A stretch of 64,000 nt of DNA from Enterococcus florum (GCF_004309355.1 NZ_BJCC01000001.1:62001-126000); one strand, 5' to 3'. Positions 53,870 to 62,851 are shown, counted from the first letter of the stretch. Notes: generated by a model from the letters alone, not told the origin. Numbers and translations: made by a program.

Positions 53870-55363
53870 TTATTTTGGAACCTTTTCTGCTTCTTCCTGG
53901 AGTGGTAATTCCGATTTTCTTTCTTGCATCAGGGCTTTAAACAAGCATACTGCGCAGAGCAGCATAATAACAGTTAGTGGAAGTGCCGCAACGATGGAAC
54001 ATGTTTGCAATGCATCTAATCCACCTGTCATCAGCAAGACTAATGCTAAAAGGGCCTGAATTACACCCCATAAAATCTTTTTATCATTGCCAGGATTTAA
54101 ATCCCCTTCTGAAGAAAACATCGACAATACAAAAATCCCTGAATTCGCCGAGGTTATGAAGAAGGTGCACAATAAACAAATCGCGATGATCGAGAAGATC
54201 ATGCCTAGCGGATATTCTGCAAGCACCACGAAAAGTGCTGTCTCTGTTACTTCTTTCGCCTTGTCAATGATTCCAAGATCCAAGTTAAGCCCTAAACTGC
54301 CGAAGACAGAAAACCAAACAAAAGAAACCATTGAAGGTGCAATAATGACCCCTAGTACGAATTCTTTGATCGTTCTTCCTTTAGAAATGCGTGCAATAAA
54401 AGTACCTACAAATGGCCCCCATGCGATCCACCAAGACCAATAAAAAATTGTCCAGGATCCGAGCCAAGAATTGTCACCAAAGGGATTGATCGAGAAACTT
54501 TCCGAAACCAAATTATTGAAGTAGCCGCCTAACGTATTTGTAAAAATATTCAAGGTCATAATCTTAGGACCAATCAAAAAGGCTCCAACCAAAATCAAGA
54601 TAGCTAACAATAAGTTGATATCTGACAAAAGTTTGATTCCTTTATCGATCCCACTGACTGCGGTCCAAGTATAGATCACCGTTAACACGACGATAATGAC
54701 AATCTGAACAAGTCGAGTCGTTGGAATATCGAACAAATAATTTAAGCCTGAATTGATTTGCAATGTCCCTTGTCCTAATGAAGTTGCAATACCGGCGACT
54801 GTTGCGAACACTGCACAAATATCGATCAGTTTCCCAATCGGGCCTCTCACGCCTTCTTCTCCTAGGATCGGAAGAAAAATACTACTGATCAAACCTGGAG
54901 TCTTTTTTCTAAATTGGAAATACGCCAAGGCCATCCCAATAATTGAATATGCTGCCCAGGGATGAAATCCCCAATGTAAAAAGGATTTCCGCATCGCTAA
55001 ATCAGCCGCCTGCTCACTGCCGCCAAAGGTCACAAAATGATTCAACGGTTCCGCAACACCCCAGAACACCAGTCCAATCCCCATTCCAGCACCAAAAAGC
55101 ATCGCAAACCATGAACGATTGCTGTATTCAGGCACAGAATCATCTGGCCCTAATTTTATTTTGCCAAAGCGGCTGAACGCAATGAAAAGTGAAAATATGA
55201 CGAAAACAAACATCGCAATAAGATAAAACCAGCCAAAGGTCTCAACAAGAAATTCCTTTACAACATTCATGCCTTGGGCAAAAGGACCTGGAACAATCAA
55301 TCCTACCAAGACAATCACAGCTGTAATTAAAAGAGAAATATAAAATACACTATTTTTTTTCAT
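53870..55363 (-). CDS. BCCT-family betaine/choline/carnitine transporter
   Basis: A 497-residue Na+- or H+-coupled symporter with about 12 membrane helices. The BCCT signature FYWSWWIAWGPFVGTFIARI is at about 325-344, with the aromatic substrate box in that helix and Gly-rich AGMGIGLVFWGVAEPL in the first repeat. The lack of long charged N- and C-terminal osmosensing tails suggests a catabolic rather than an osmotic role, as do its neighbours. It lies 72 bases downstream of grdH. Expected substrate: glycine betaine. Confidence 0.9.
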   Translation of the reverse strand: MKKNSVFYISLLITAVIVLVGLIVPGPFAQGMNVVKEFLVETFGWFYLIAMFVFVIFSLFIAFSRFGKIKLGPDDSVPEYSNRSWFAMLFGAGMGIGLVFWGVAEPLNHFVTFGGSEQAADLAMRKSFLHWGFHPWAAYSIIGMALAYFQFRKKTPGLISSIFLPILGEEGVRGPIGKLIDICAVFATVAGIATSLGQGTLQINSGLNYLFDIPTTRLVQIVIIVVLTVIYTWTAVSGIDKGIKLLSDINLLLAILILVGAFLIGPKIMTLNIFTNTLGGYFNNLVSESFSINPFGDNSWLGSWTIFYWSWWIAWGPFVGTFIARISKGRTIKEFVLGVIIAPSMVSFVWFSVFGSLGLNLDLGIIDKAKEVTETALFVVLAEYPLGMIFSIIAICLLCTFFITSANSGIFVLSMFSSEGDLNPGNDKKILWGVIQALLALVLLMTGGLDALQTCSIVAALPLTVIMLLCAVCLFKALMQERKSELPLQEEAEKVPK

Positions 55364-55395
55364 AGAACCCTCTCCTCTTCAACGTTTTTAATTTA

Positions 55396-55426
55396 GAGAG
55401 CCGCAACTTTTCTGGTTGCGACTCTC
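55396..55426 (-). other. Intercistronic hairpin between grdH and the BCCT gene
   Basis: On the minus strand GAGAGTCGCAAC pairs with GTTGCGGCTCTC (one G-U). No T run follows, so it is more likely an mRNA-stability or processing element than a terminator. Confidence 0.6.
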
Positions 55427-55435
55427 CTGCACAAA

Positions 55436-56755
55436 TTAAATCTTCACTTCAAAGAGTCGTGGTTCTTCGATCTCAGTCGATAATGCATCCAAAGCAACTC
55501 CAACACGGTGATAACGCAAACGGTATTGTACGTCTTTTGGTGTTGAAGGATCCCCTAATGGGTACGGAATCGAGATAGTTGGAACGATTCTGTTCACTCC
55601 AACCGTTCGTGCCACCGGAATCAGATTGGCCATTTGTACGATCGTGATCCCTGCTTTTTCAATCTCTCGGGTCATCGTTGCACCGCAACGAGTACAGGTT
55701 CCTCAGGTGGAGGTTAGAATAACAGCCTTCACACCATCATCAACTAATTCCTGAGCAATCTCTTGCCCCATTCGTGTCGCTTCTGCCTGAGTCGTTCCTG
55801 TTCCTACCGTAGCATAAAAATATTGATAAACGCCTCCGATCTTACCTTCCTTCGCATATTGCTTCATTGCGTCCAATGGCAAGACCACATTTGGATCATC
55901 GTTCGCTGCAGCTGGATCAAATCCAGCATGAATCGTCATAAATTCCCCTTTTTTCAGTTCATCCATTGATTCAATATCGTATTTGCCCCATTTGGTAGCA
56001 GAAGCCGATTGAATCCTATCTGGGTTTCCAACCGGAACGATCCCACCAGAAGTTACTAAAGCTACTTTAATTTTCGCCAATTCATCAGCCGAAATGGCAG
56101 GAGCGATCGGTGCTCGTTCGGATTTTGGAATGACTAATTCTGACTGGTAAGGTTCCCCATTCACTTTCTTCAAAAGCATATTGATTACTCGGTCTGCTGC
56201 AGTAACAGGTGGGTTCAACCAAATTTGATCACGGATCCCTCTGCCAAAATATCCTTCCTCTTCAGCCGAATTCAATTTTTCACCTTTTAATAAACGTAAT
56301 GCGAACGAAGTCATTTTAGCAACATCCTTACGCATTGCCGCAGCACTTGCTCCGCCTTTAAAAATGTACATTTCTTTTTTGTACATTTCTACACCGGGGT
56401 TTTCTTCGTTCATCGACGTCACTGCTGGAACATTAAATTTCTTCTGAACCGCCGAACAGATATGCCCACAAGCAGCACCATACCGGCCTGCACGGAAAGC
56501 AGGTCCAGCGAAGAAAATATCAAAATCCTTTCCTTCTAAAAAGCCAAGGATCCGTTCAATCGCTTCTTCGGTATTGGAGCCCATAAAATTGTCGCCACAA
56601 ATAATCGTATGAGTCAATTCGACTTCATCGCCTAGAGCAGCAGAGAAAGCCATACCTGGACCGACGATTCCTTCTCTAATTTCTGGTTCATGTCCGGCGA
56701 ATTCCTCACCACCGATCTGACCAAAAAACTGATTGATATACAAAATCGCTTTCAT
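55436..56755 (-). CDS. grdH: Betaine (glycine/sarcosine/betaine) reductase protein B, selenocysteine subunit
   Basis: A selenoprotein of 439 residues when the in-frame TGA at 55703-55705 (codon 351) is read as selenocysteine. The reading frame then continues as U-GTC-TRC-GATMTRE, the UxxCxxC redox motif of GrdB/GrdF/GrdH, and ends at the usual family length. A conventional gene call would stop at 350 residues or split the gene. Protein B binds the amino-acid substrate and splits its C-N bond. A BCCT gene next door favours betaine (grdH) over glycine (grdB) or sarcosine (grdF), but sequence alone does not settle this. ATG 56755 follows AAGGAGGG. Confidence 0.92.
55675..55691 (-). promoter_or_regulatory. 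Candidate bacterial SECIS hairpin in grdH
   Basis: Downstream of the UGA, UCGUUGC-GGU-GCAACGA forms a perfect seven-pair stem with loop GGU. It starts 11 bases after the UGA and the loop begins 18 bases after it. A loop G at the first positions and this distance match the described bacterial SECIS requirements for SelB. Confidence 0.8.
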
Positions 56756-56766
56756 GTTTTCCCTCC

Positions 56767-58092
56767 TTAGAATTCAACCATTGTTTTTGTTGACCATCCT
56801 ACTACCTGATCGCCGCAGAACATTGCATTGTTTTCCATAATAATGGAACCGTCTGGTTTCACAGATGCTCCGAGAACCTCATCATTAGACCAACCGCCTG
56901 AGAGACCATCTCTAGCCAGTGCTTCCAATTCTCCCAAAACAGTTTTCATTGCTGGCAAGCGAATAAGTGAAGATACATTTCCAGCAGACACAATCGCGTC
57001 GCATTTTTCATCCATTGATACCAACGGTTGGCTCGCGCCGTCACGACCCGTGCACTCGTTGGTTAAACCAACTGTTTTGACTCCTGCATCTTCTAAAGCA
57101 ACATAGCAGGCAGTAAAGTCAGCATCTGGATTTCCATAGCCTTCTTCAGCTACAACAGCACTATCCGCTCCTAAGCTTTTCGCCATCTGAGCTACAAACA
57201 AGGCTGCCCGTTCCTTTTGCTCCAGAGCAACATTCAAGTTTGACATGATGATTCCAAGGAAATTGATTGTCTTGCCATGTTCTTGGTAAAGTCGTTTAAT
57301 CATAGGAAAATTCTGGAAATCATAGGTCGACCATTTAGAAGAACAAGGCATGAATGAACCAGAAATCATTGCGCCATCCAATACCTCATTTGGATGCATG
57401 AAGGTAGGCAGCATTAAGTTGCAATCCCATCCATAATTTAAATCATTATATCCCGAATCTTCCATTTGCGATTGCGGTTGCATAACAAATACGACACTTG
57501 GCAGTTTGTTTATTTTTTCAGATCGTTTTGTTACAGGTTCTAATTGGTAAGTCTCGATCTCATCAGATTTCAAGCCTTTGGTACATGCACCAATATACTC
57601 TGCTAAACGCATTCCAGCCCAACGCAAGGCGTGATTTTTCTTTTGTTGTTCATGATGTTCAAATGCTTCATCCGTATCTGCGACTAAGACAACATTTTTT
57701 AATTGTGAGTAGTATGTGTATTTTGCACCTTCTCCACTCATATCGATCAAACCATCCTGAAATCCCCCGTAATGTCTCCCAACGACTAAAACACTCATGT
57801 CCTTCAAGGCATGGGTTACTCCATTTCCTGCTTGCATCAATTTCCCGGTTACTCCAGGGAATACAGGGCCACCCCCAACGCGATACCGTGGTTCAATAGC
57901 TTCTTTTACAGGAACCAATCGCACTTCGTCTCCTGGACGAACAATGTGAAGGTCTGCTTCAGTAATATGTTCATCTTCAAAAACAACATCTAAGGCTTCT
58001 TTTTTATTGATTGTCAAAATTCCTTCAGAGTATTCGGTTTTTTCTCCGAACTGAATTTCATTGACATGGAAATTTGCGATGTCTAATTTCAT
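56767..58092 (-). CDS. grdI: Betaine reductase protein B, proprotein that yields the pyruvoyl-type subunits (GrdE/G/I family)
   Basis: A 441-residue member of the GrdE/GrdG/GrdI family. Known members self-cleave at a Cys near the middle to give two chains, the second with a carbonyl group that captures the substrate amine. The best candidate here is Cys250 (SGSFMPCSSKWSTYDFQ), which would give chains near 27 and 20 kDa; I infer this by position. It partners GrdH (11-base gap). ATG 58092 follows GGAGGAAAA. Assigned as betaine type from context only. Confidence 0.88.
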   Translation of the reverse strand: MKLDIANFHVNEIQFGEKTEYSEGILTINKKEALDVVFEDEHITEADLHIVRPGDEVRLVPVKEAIEPRYRVGGGPVFPGVTGKLMQAGNGVTHALKDMSVLVVGRHYGGFQDGLIDMSGEGAKYTYYSQLKNVVLVADTDEAFEHHEQQKKNHALRWAGMRLAEYIGACTKGLKSDEIETYQLEPVTKRSEKINKLPSVVFVMQPQSQMEDSGYNDLNYGWDCNLMLPTFMHPNEVLDGAMISGSFMPCSSKWSTYDFQNFPMIKRLYQEHGKTINFLGIIMSNLNVALEQKERAALFVAQMAKSLGADSAVVAEEGYGNPDADFTACYVALEDAGVKTVGLTNECTGRDGASQPLVSMDEKCDAIVSAGNVSSLIRLPAMKTVLGELEALARDGLSGGWSNDEVLGASVKPDGSIIMENNAMFCGDQVVGWSTKTMVEF

Positions 58093-58196
58093 TTACTGTT
58101 TTCCTCCTTTAATCCATTCCCTCAAAAATAATTAGTGAAGGTTTGAACAAGAATGTTGAATATCATATTATTTTGTAAAGTAGTAGTCATAGTTTC

Positions 58197-59351
58197 TTAT
58201 CCAATATAACCGGCTTTGGACAAGATTTCCTTTGCTTTTGCTGTATTTTTTTCTGAGATCATGACGACAGGCCCCGTACAGCCCATACCGCTTTCGGCAT
58301 AAACATTTTGTTTCCAAAGGTGCCGAACAGCATCCTCCAGATCCAATATTTCTACTCCGTGGATTTCTTCTGTAACAATTTCCTTGTCAGGCTGCGCGAT
58401 TTCTTCTTGAACCACTTCTTTTTGCGGCTGTGCCTCTTTCAAAAGAGTTTCCAGTGAAGCTTGCTTTGCTTTTGCCATCTCATCTTTTACTATTTTTTTG
58501 AAATTGCCGCGAACGAGCTCATCCGCAAACTCGATTGCTCCACAAATTACTGGTGCTCCTGAAGCCCGTGAAACGATCATAATGATTTGGTCCATCGCTT
58601 CTCCGACACCAGGTCCATAACCAAATCCTAACGATTCGTAATTTCCGCCTGTGTGGTAAGAAGAGAAAACCTTCTGCAGAATATTTCCGGTCAATGAATC
58701 CATCACTAATATGTCGCATGTTCCAGCAAGAGCATCATTCCCCCGCATGACTGCGCCGCCATCACTCCGATTCGATTCTGCAAAGTGTATCGGGTACCCA
58801 TTTTCTGCTAAACGTTTCAGGACTATTTCCGTTTGTCGAGCACCATCGATATTTAACAATCCAACAGTAGGCTTCTTGATTCCACAAGCTTTGGCTGTCA
58901 TAATCCCATATAAAGTGTTGCGAACTAAGGCTTCTACACGGTTTAATGCGGAAGTCCCAGTCGTTGTAGCAAGGTACATAGGTTTGCCTTTCGCAGGGGT
59001 AATCACCCTTCCAACGGTGGAAACTCCGATCGGAAATGGATAATGCATCGTCACTCCAGCTTGAGCCTTACCTGTCTCCAGCAATCCCTCTAATTTCTGA
59101 TGACTCGCTTCCTCGTCAGAAACCAAAATACTTTCAACACCTGGATAGTCGATGGATTGTGTCCCAATAACTTTAACGGATATTCCCCTGTCTGCTGCCA
59201 TTCTGGCAGCCTGATACAATTCGGCTTCCCCGTGCTCACTTCCTAGGGCTGTCAGCGCGATGGAAGAAGAGATACCTCTCCCGGTTTCCAATGTATTCGC
59301 CATCTGCTGGAATACTTCGGCAATGGTTTGATTGATTTCTTTTTCAGCCAT
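58197..59351 (-). CDS. grdD: Glycine/betaine reductase protein C, subunit GrdD
   Basis: A 384-residue PlsX-like subunit of the acetyl phosphate-forming protein C. The C-terminal ESGMGCTGPVVMIS contains Cys358, matching the acetyl-thioester Cys359 described in Eubacterium acidaminophilum GrdD. A charged Glu/Gln-rich linker (about 310-345) precedes it. It arsenolytically or phosphorolytically releases the acetyl group as acetyl phosphate. It begins five bases after the grdC stop. Confidence 0.92.
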   Translation of the reverse strand: MAEKEINQTIAEVFQQMANTLETGRGISSSIALTALGSEHGEAELYQAARMAADRGISVKVIGTQSIDYPGVESILVSDEEASHQKLEGLLETGKAQAGVTMHYPFPIGVSTVGRVITPAKGKPMYLATTTGTSALNRVEALVRNTLYGIMTAKACGIKKPTVGLLNIDGARQTEIVLKRLAENGYPIHFAESNRSDGGAVMRGNDALAGTCDILVMDSLTGNILQKVFSSYHTGGNYESLGFGYGPGVGEAMDQIIMIVSRASGAPVICGAIEFADELVRGNFKKIVKDEMAKAKQASLETLLKEAQPQKEVVQEEIAQPDKEIVTEEIHGVEILDLEDAVRHLWKQNVYAESGMGCTGPVVMISEKNTAKAKEILSKAGYIG

Positions 59352-59355
59352 CTGC

Positions 59356-60891
59356 CTAATCCTCTAGCTTTCCAGCAAGATGATTGGCAAAATCCCTCAA
59401 AGATTCAGCAATCAATTGCTTGATCTGTTCTTCGGAAACGGCTTCCTCCTGTACGCCACTATTTTTTTGCAGAACAAAAGAAATCCCGTCAAACAAGTTT
59501 GTCATTCTTCCTAGGAAAAGACTGCCTTTACCAACAAACATGGCTCGTTGGATTTTCCCGTCTAGCATATTTTGTCTTGCTAATCCTAAATAAGGAACAC
59601 CTGAAGGAATATGACCTTGTGTAGGCGCCCAGCCTACCATGCCATGTTGTTTCACAAAATCGGCCAATTCTGGTTTCTGGATCTGCCCTTTCATAACTGC
59701 AAGTGCACCAATCATTTTATAATTTGCCTCTGGAACATTCCCGGCGCCAGCGGGTTTGGTAATATCTGGATTTTGCATCTCTACTGAATATTTATCAATA
59801 TCGGTCAGCTTCAAACCAGCTTTTTCTAGCGGAATGCTTGTTAAAGAGGAAATGACATTTTGCGGAGAGGCACCAGTCCCTACAGTATGGCGGCCTACAA
59901 TGTCGATATTCAACTCCGGATTAATGCCATCATTTTCTGAGATCAACACTGCAAAACTGGCGACACTATCCTCTAAAATTGGCAGGCCCTTTTTCAGGTG
60001 ATCCTTCCCATTCATTCCAAGCTTCGCAGTAGATCCGCCGGCAGCAACAATAACGTGTTTGAATACACCAGACTTAACAAGAGAAGCAGCTTGTACTAAA
60101 GCATGAGCAGGTCCTGCACAGAATCCTCTGACATCACTCCCAGTGGCATTGTCCAATCCAACGATTTCTGCAGCAGCTTTTGCAAAGTTTCCTCCACCAC
60201 GTTGGTTCATATCTCCGCAAGCTTCTTCAGAACATTCAATCACATATTCCACGGTATCTTTGTTCATCCCCGTTTGCTGCATCAAATGCAAAATTGCCAT
60301 AGTACACGAGGCTTTTGAAACGAGGTTCTCAAAGATCACATGAGCAAACAACGTATCATCCAAATTATGAGCAGCCTTCACACATCCGACTACTTCTCCT
60401 TCAAAATAGATTGGTTCTGCATGTTCATTTTTTATAAAGCCTTGAATTTCTTCGATAGATACTTCTTCATCCAGCTTGGCTACTAAGGCCTGATCAAGCA
60501 AAGGATGCGCTTTCAATTTGTTGCTGACTACTTTACTAAATTCATTATTCAATTTGACTAAATCAAAAACATCTACATATTTCATCATGCCTATGAATTC
60601 ATCTTGAGGCATAATCTCTCCAAATGTTCCTTGGCGTTGACTTTCAACCCTTTTGTCATACCAAGGCATTTCGATTTTCTCCAGCTCCTCAGGTGTCATA
60701 TTGCCGATATACACCTGATTTGGCGGATAAGTGACGCAATCCTCATAGCTGCGCAAGTGATTGCTGATATTTTTTAAGTATTCTGAATCAGGATCAATTT
60801 TTCTTTGAAGTGTTTGAGTCGTCCCATTGTGAACAACCATGTCAGGGGTATGGGCAAGAAAATAGCTCGACCCTTTTAAAACGCTATACAT
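59356..60891 (-). CDS. grdC: Glycine/betaine reductase protein C, subunit GrdC
   Basis: A 511-residue FabH/thiolase-fold subunit that with GrdD accepts the carboxymethyl-selenoether from GrdA and converts it to an acetyl thioester. Conserved glycine-rich stretches include DMNQRGGGNFAKAAAEIVG, ATGSDVRGFCAGPAHALV and VGKGSLFLGRMTNLFDG. ATG 60891 follows AAGGAAGGA; an earlier in-frame TTG (60912) lies before that site. It is separated from grdA by an 18-pair perfect hairpin. Confidence 0.92.
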   Translation of the reverse strand: MYSVLKGSSYFLAHTPDMVVHNGTTQTLQRKIDPDSEYLKNISNHLRSYEDCVTYPPNQVYIGNMTPEELEKIEMPWYDKRVESQRQGTFGEIMPQDEFIGMMKYVDVFDLVKLNNEFSKVVSNKLKAHPLLDQALVAKLDEEVSIEEIQGFIKNEHAEPIYFEGEVVGCVKAAHNLDDTLFAHVIFENLVSKASCTMAILHLMQQTGMNKDTVEYVIECSEEACGDMNQRGGGNFAKAAAEIVGLDNATGSDVRGFCAGPAHALVQAASLVKSGVFKHVIVAAGGSTAKLGMNGKDHLKKGLPILEDSVASFAVLISENDGINPELNIDIVGRHTVGTGASPQNVISSLTSIPLEKAGLKLTDIDKYSVEMQNPDITKPAGAGNVPEANYKMIGALAVMKGQIQKPELADFVKQHGMVGWAPTQGHIPSGVPYLGLARQNMLDGKIQRAMFVGKGSLFLGRMTNLFDGISFVLQKNSGVQEEAVSEEQIKQLIAESLRDFANHLAGKLED

Positions 60892-60920
60892 AAAAACATC
60901 CTTCCTTATCAAAGTCTTGT

Positions 60921-60960
60921 AATGATATCAAACAGAAGCTGACTTCTGTTTGATATCATT
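60921..60960. repeat. Perfect 18-bp inverted repeat between grdA and grdC
   Basis: AATGATATCAAACAGAAG, a four-base loop CTGA, then its exact reverse complement. No T run follows on the minus strand. It probably acts as an mRNA 3'-end stabiliser that keeps grdA transcript abundant. The TTTGATATC arms also resemble the operator candidate upstream of trxB, so a protein-binding role is possible. Confidence 0.75.
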
Positions 60961-60976
60961 TAAAGCTGTAAAAATG

Positions 60977-61438
60977 TTAACCGACTTGACTTCGGATCGC
61001 TGTCATTTCACTAACGATATCATCAACGTCTAAAACCATTTCCATCATGCCAACCTGTTCTTCATACAGCTCAGAGTCGATTTCTTCTTTCATTTCTGGT
61101 TCACAGATATGATACACGCTCAGTCCCAACTGGACTCCCGCTAATGGACCTGCATAAGTAGGGTCACCTACAGTAACGGTTTCAGCTGCTAGACCAGCAG
61201 CCTCACCTTCAGATGCACCAAGAATAACAACAATATTCTCTGCACCGAATTCCTCTGTAAATTCTTTTACCCTCTTTTGATTTTCCAGATCCATTGCGCC
61301 CGCAGCCGTTCAGACAAAGCATTCTGTAGATGAGAACACAACATCTGCGCCAGCTGGCTTCACACATTCTTCAATGGCTTGCCCGGGAACGCCGTCTCTG
61401 TCGCCGAGGATGATTACTTTTTTGTCTTTCAGCAACAT
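60977..61438 (-). CDS. grdA: Glycine/betaine reductase selenoprotein A
   Basis: A 153-residue selenoprotein when the in-frame TGA at 61310-61312 (codon 43) is read as selenocysteine: [16 protein letters not shown], the invariant CFVU motif of GrdA. Without recoding only the fragment from the internal ATG at 61294 appears as an open frame. The start ATG 61438 gives [19 protein letters not shown], the family N-terminus. GrdA carries the two-carbon unit as a Se-carboxymethyl group between proteins B and C and is re-reduced by thioredoxin. No clear SECIS hairpin at the standard distance was found here, unlike in grdH. Confidence 0.95.
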
Positions 61439-61482
61439 ATTTTTTTCCTCCTTAATTAATTTTATTTAAACGGTTTTACCCG

Positions 61483-61800
61483 TTAAATATACTTTTGGAT
61501 CATTGATTCTACATTTTCTGGTGTTGCGTCGTCTTTGACTAATTCTTCGACTTTCTCACCATTCTTATAAATTGCAATCACCGGAAGTCCCAAGATTTTT
61601 TGCCCGATGGCAACTCGTCTTGCTTTACTAGTATCTAGTTTCGCAAATTGCAATTGATCTCCATATTTTTCTGAAAATTCTACAATGCTCGGCATCAACG
61701 CCTGGCAAGGTTCGCAGCTTTCTGAATAGAAATCAACGACAAGTGTATCGGTTGAATTTAAAACTTCTTCCTCAAAATTCTTTTTGTCTAAGATCTTCAT
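61483..61800 (-). CDS. trxA: Thioredoxin of the glycine/betaine reductase type
   Basis: A 105-residue thioredoxin with active site SESCEPCQALMP. CEPC replaces the usual WCGPC, a variant that I recall from thioredoxins of Stickland-fermenting clostridia. The usual Trp before the first Cys is Ser here. It reduces GrdA and the protein B redox centre. ATG 61800 follows AAGGAGTG. Lies 29 bases after trxB and 44 bases before grdA. Confidence 0.93.
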   Translation of the reverse strand: MKILDKKNFEEEVLNSTDTLVVDFYSESCEPCQALMPSIVEFSEKYGDQLQFAKLDTSKARRVAIGQKILGLPVIAIYKNGEKVEELVKDDATPENVESMIQKYI

Positions 61801-61829
61801 TGATAGGCACTCCTTTTCACTTCAAACTT

Positions 61830-62759
61830 TTAATGATTCAAGAATTTCTCAACTGCAACAGCAGCTGTTGCTCCATCACTGCTTGCTGTTACTACCTGAC
61901 GTACATTTTTTACACGAATATCTCCTGCTGCATAAACACCTGGAAGGTTGGTCGCCATTTTCTCATCCGTTTTGATGTACCCATTTTCCATATCCAAAAT
62001 GCCTTCAAAGACTTTGGATTGCGGAAGATACCCAATAAAACTGAACACTCCGATCAAGCCATCCTCTTCATCCGCTTCAAACCGTGTTGTTTCGTTCGTT
62101 TCTGTGTTGCGAATCGTTATCGCTTCAACGATTCCGTCACCCTCTAATTTCTCAACAATTGAGTGATAAATGTAATGAATTTTTTTATTTGCCTTCGCTT
62201 GTTCAATTGCAATTGCATCCGCTGTCAGTTCTGACAAGTTTTGAATAATCGTTACCTTTCGCGCAAACGTCGATAGGAACATTGCTTCTTCTACAGCAGA
62301 ATTCCCTCCACCGATAACAAATACTTCCATGTCCTCAAAGAAAGCGGCATCACAAGTCGCACAGTAGGAAAGACCTTTACCAATGTAATCCTTTTCATTT
62401 TCGCACCCAATTGGTCTAGGAAACGCACCTGCTGCAATAATCACAGAACGTCCCTGATACTCATCTTTTTTTCCTTTTAACACCTTAATTTCTTTTGAAA
62501 GATCCGCTGCAACAACCGTATCCGCCGCACGAACCACACCAAATGACTCTACTTGCTGGCTCATCCGTTTGATTAATGAAGGCCCTGACTCATGTTCAAT
62601 ACTGCCCGGATAATTCTCAATCTCAGATGTTAAAGCGATCTGTCCACCATCCTTTCCTTTTTCTATCAGCAAGGTCTTTAATCTCGCACGTCCAGCATAG
62701 ATCGCTGCTGATAAACCTGCAGGCCCAGCGCCAATAATGATTACATCGTACACTTGCAT
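61830..62759 (-). CDS. trxB: Thioredoxin reductase
   Basis: A 309-residue flavoprotein with FAD motif IIIGAGPAGLSAAIYAGRA, redox pair CATC in YCATCDAAFFED, and a second Rossmann motif VIGGGNSAVEEAM. The NADPH-binding HRR-x-x-x-R motif of ordinary TrxB is not present (IIQNLSELTA stands there), so the electron donor may not be NADPH. First gene of the grd operon; ATG 62759 follows GGAGGAAG. Confidence 0.93.
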   Translation of the reverse strand: MQVYDVIIIGAGPAGLSAAIYAGRARLKTLLIEKGKDGGQIALTSEIENYPGSIEHESGPSLIKRMSQQVESFGVVRAADTVVAADLSKEIKVLKGKKDEYQGRSVIIAAGAFPRPIGCENEKDYIGKGLSYCATCDAAFFEDMEVFVIGGGNSAVEEAMFLSTFARKVTIIQNLSELTADAIAIEQAKANKKIHYIYHSIVEKLEGDGIVEAITIRNTETNETTRFEADEEDGLIGVFSFIGYLPQSKVFEGILDMENGYIKTDEKMATNLPGVYAAGDIRVKNVRQVVTASSDGATAAVAVEKFLNH

Positions 62760-62838
62760 AAGCTTCCTCCATGTTTGATTTATTAAATACAGCTTTCTTT
62801 ATTGCGAAGAAAGTGTAATTTCTGAGGTTATTTCATTA

Positions 62839-62851
62839 TTTGATATACAAA
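62839..62851. promoter_or_regulatory. Candidate operator over the trxB promoter
   Basis: TTTG-ATATA-CAAA, an inverted repeat that overlaps the proposed -10. A FadR-type GntR repressor such as the one encoded at 52987-53685 could bind here; this is inference. Confidence 0.4.

Noticed and set aside
55436-56755. grdH as a frameshifted or nonsense-mutated pseudogene
   Set aside because: The frame is intact on both sides of one UGA, which falls at the family's selenocysteine position and is followed by a SECIS-like hairpin.
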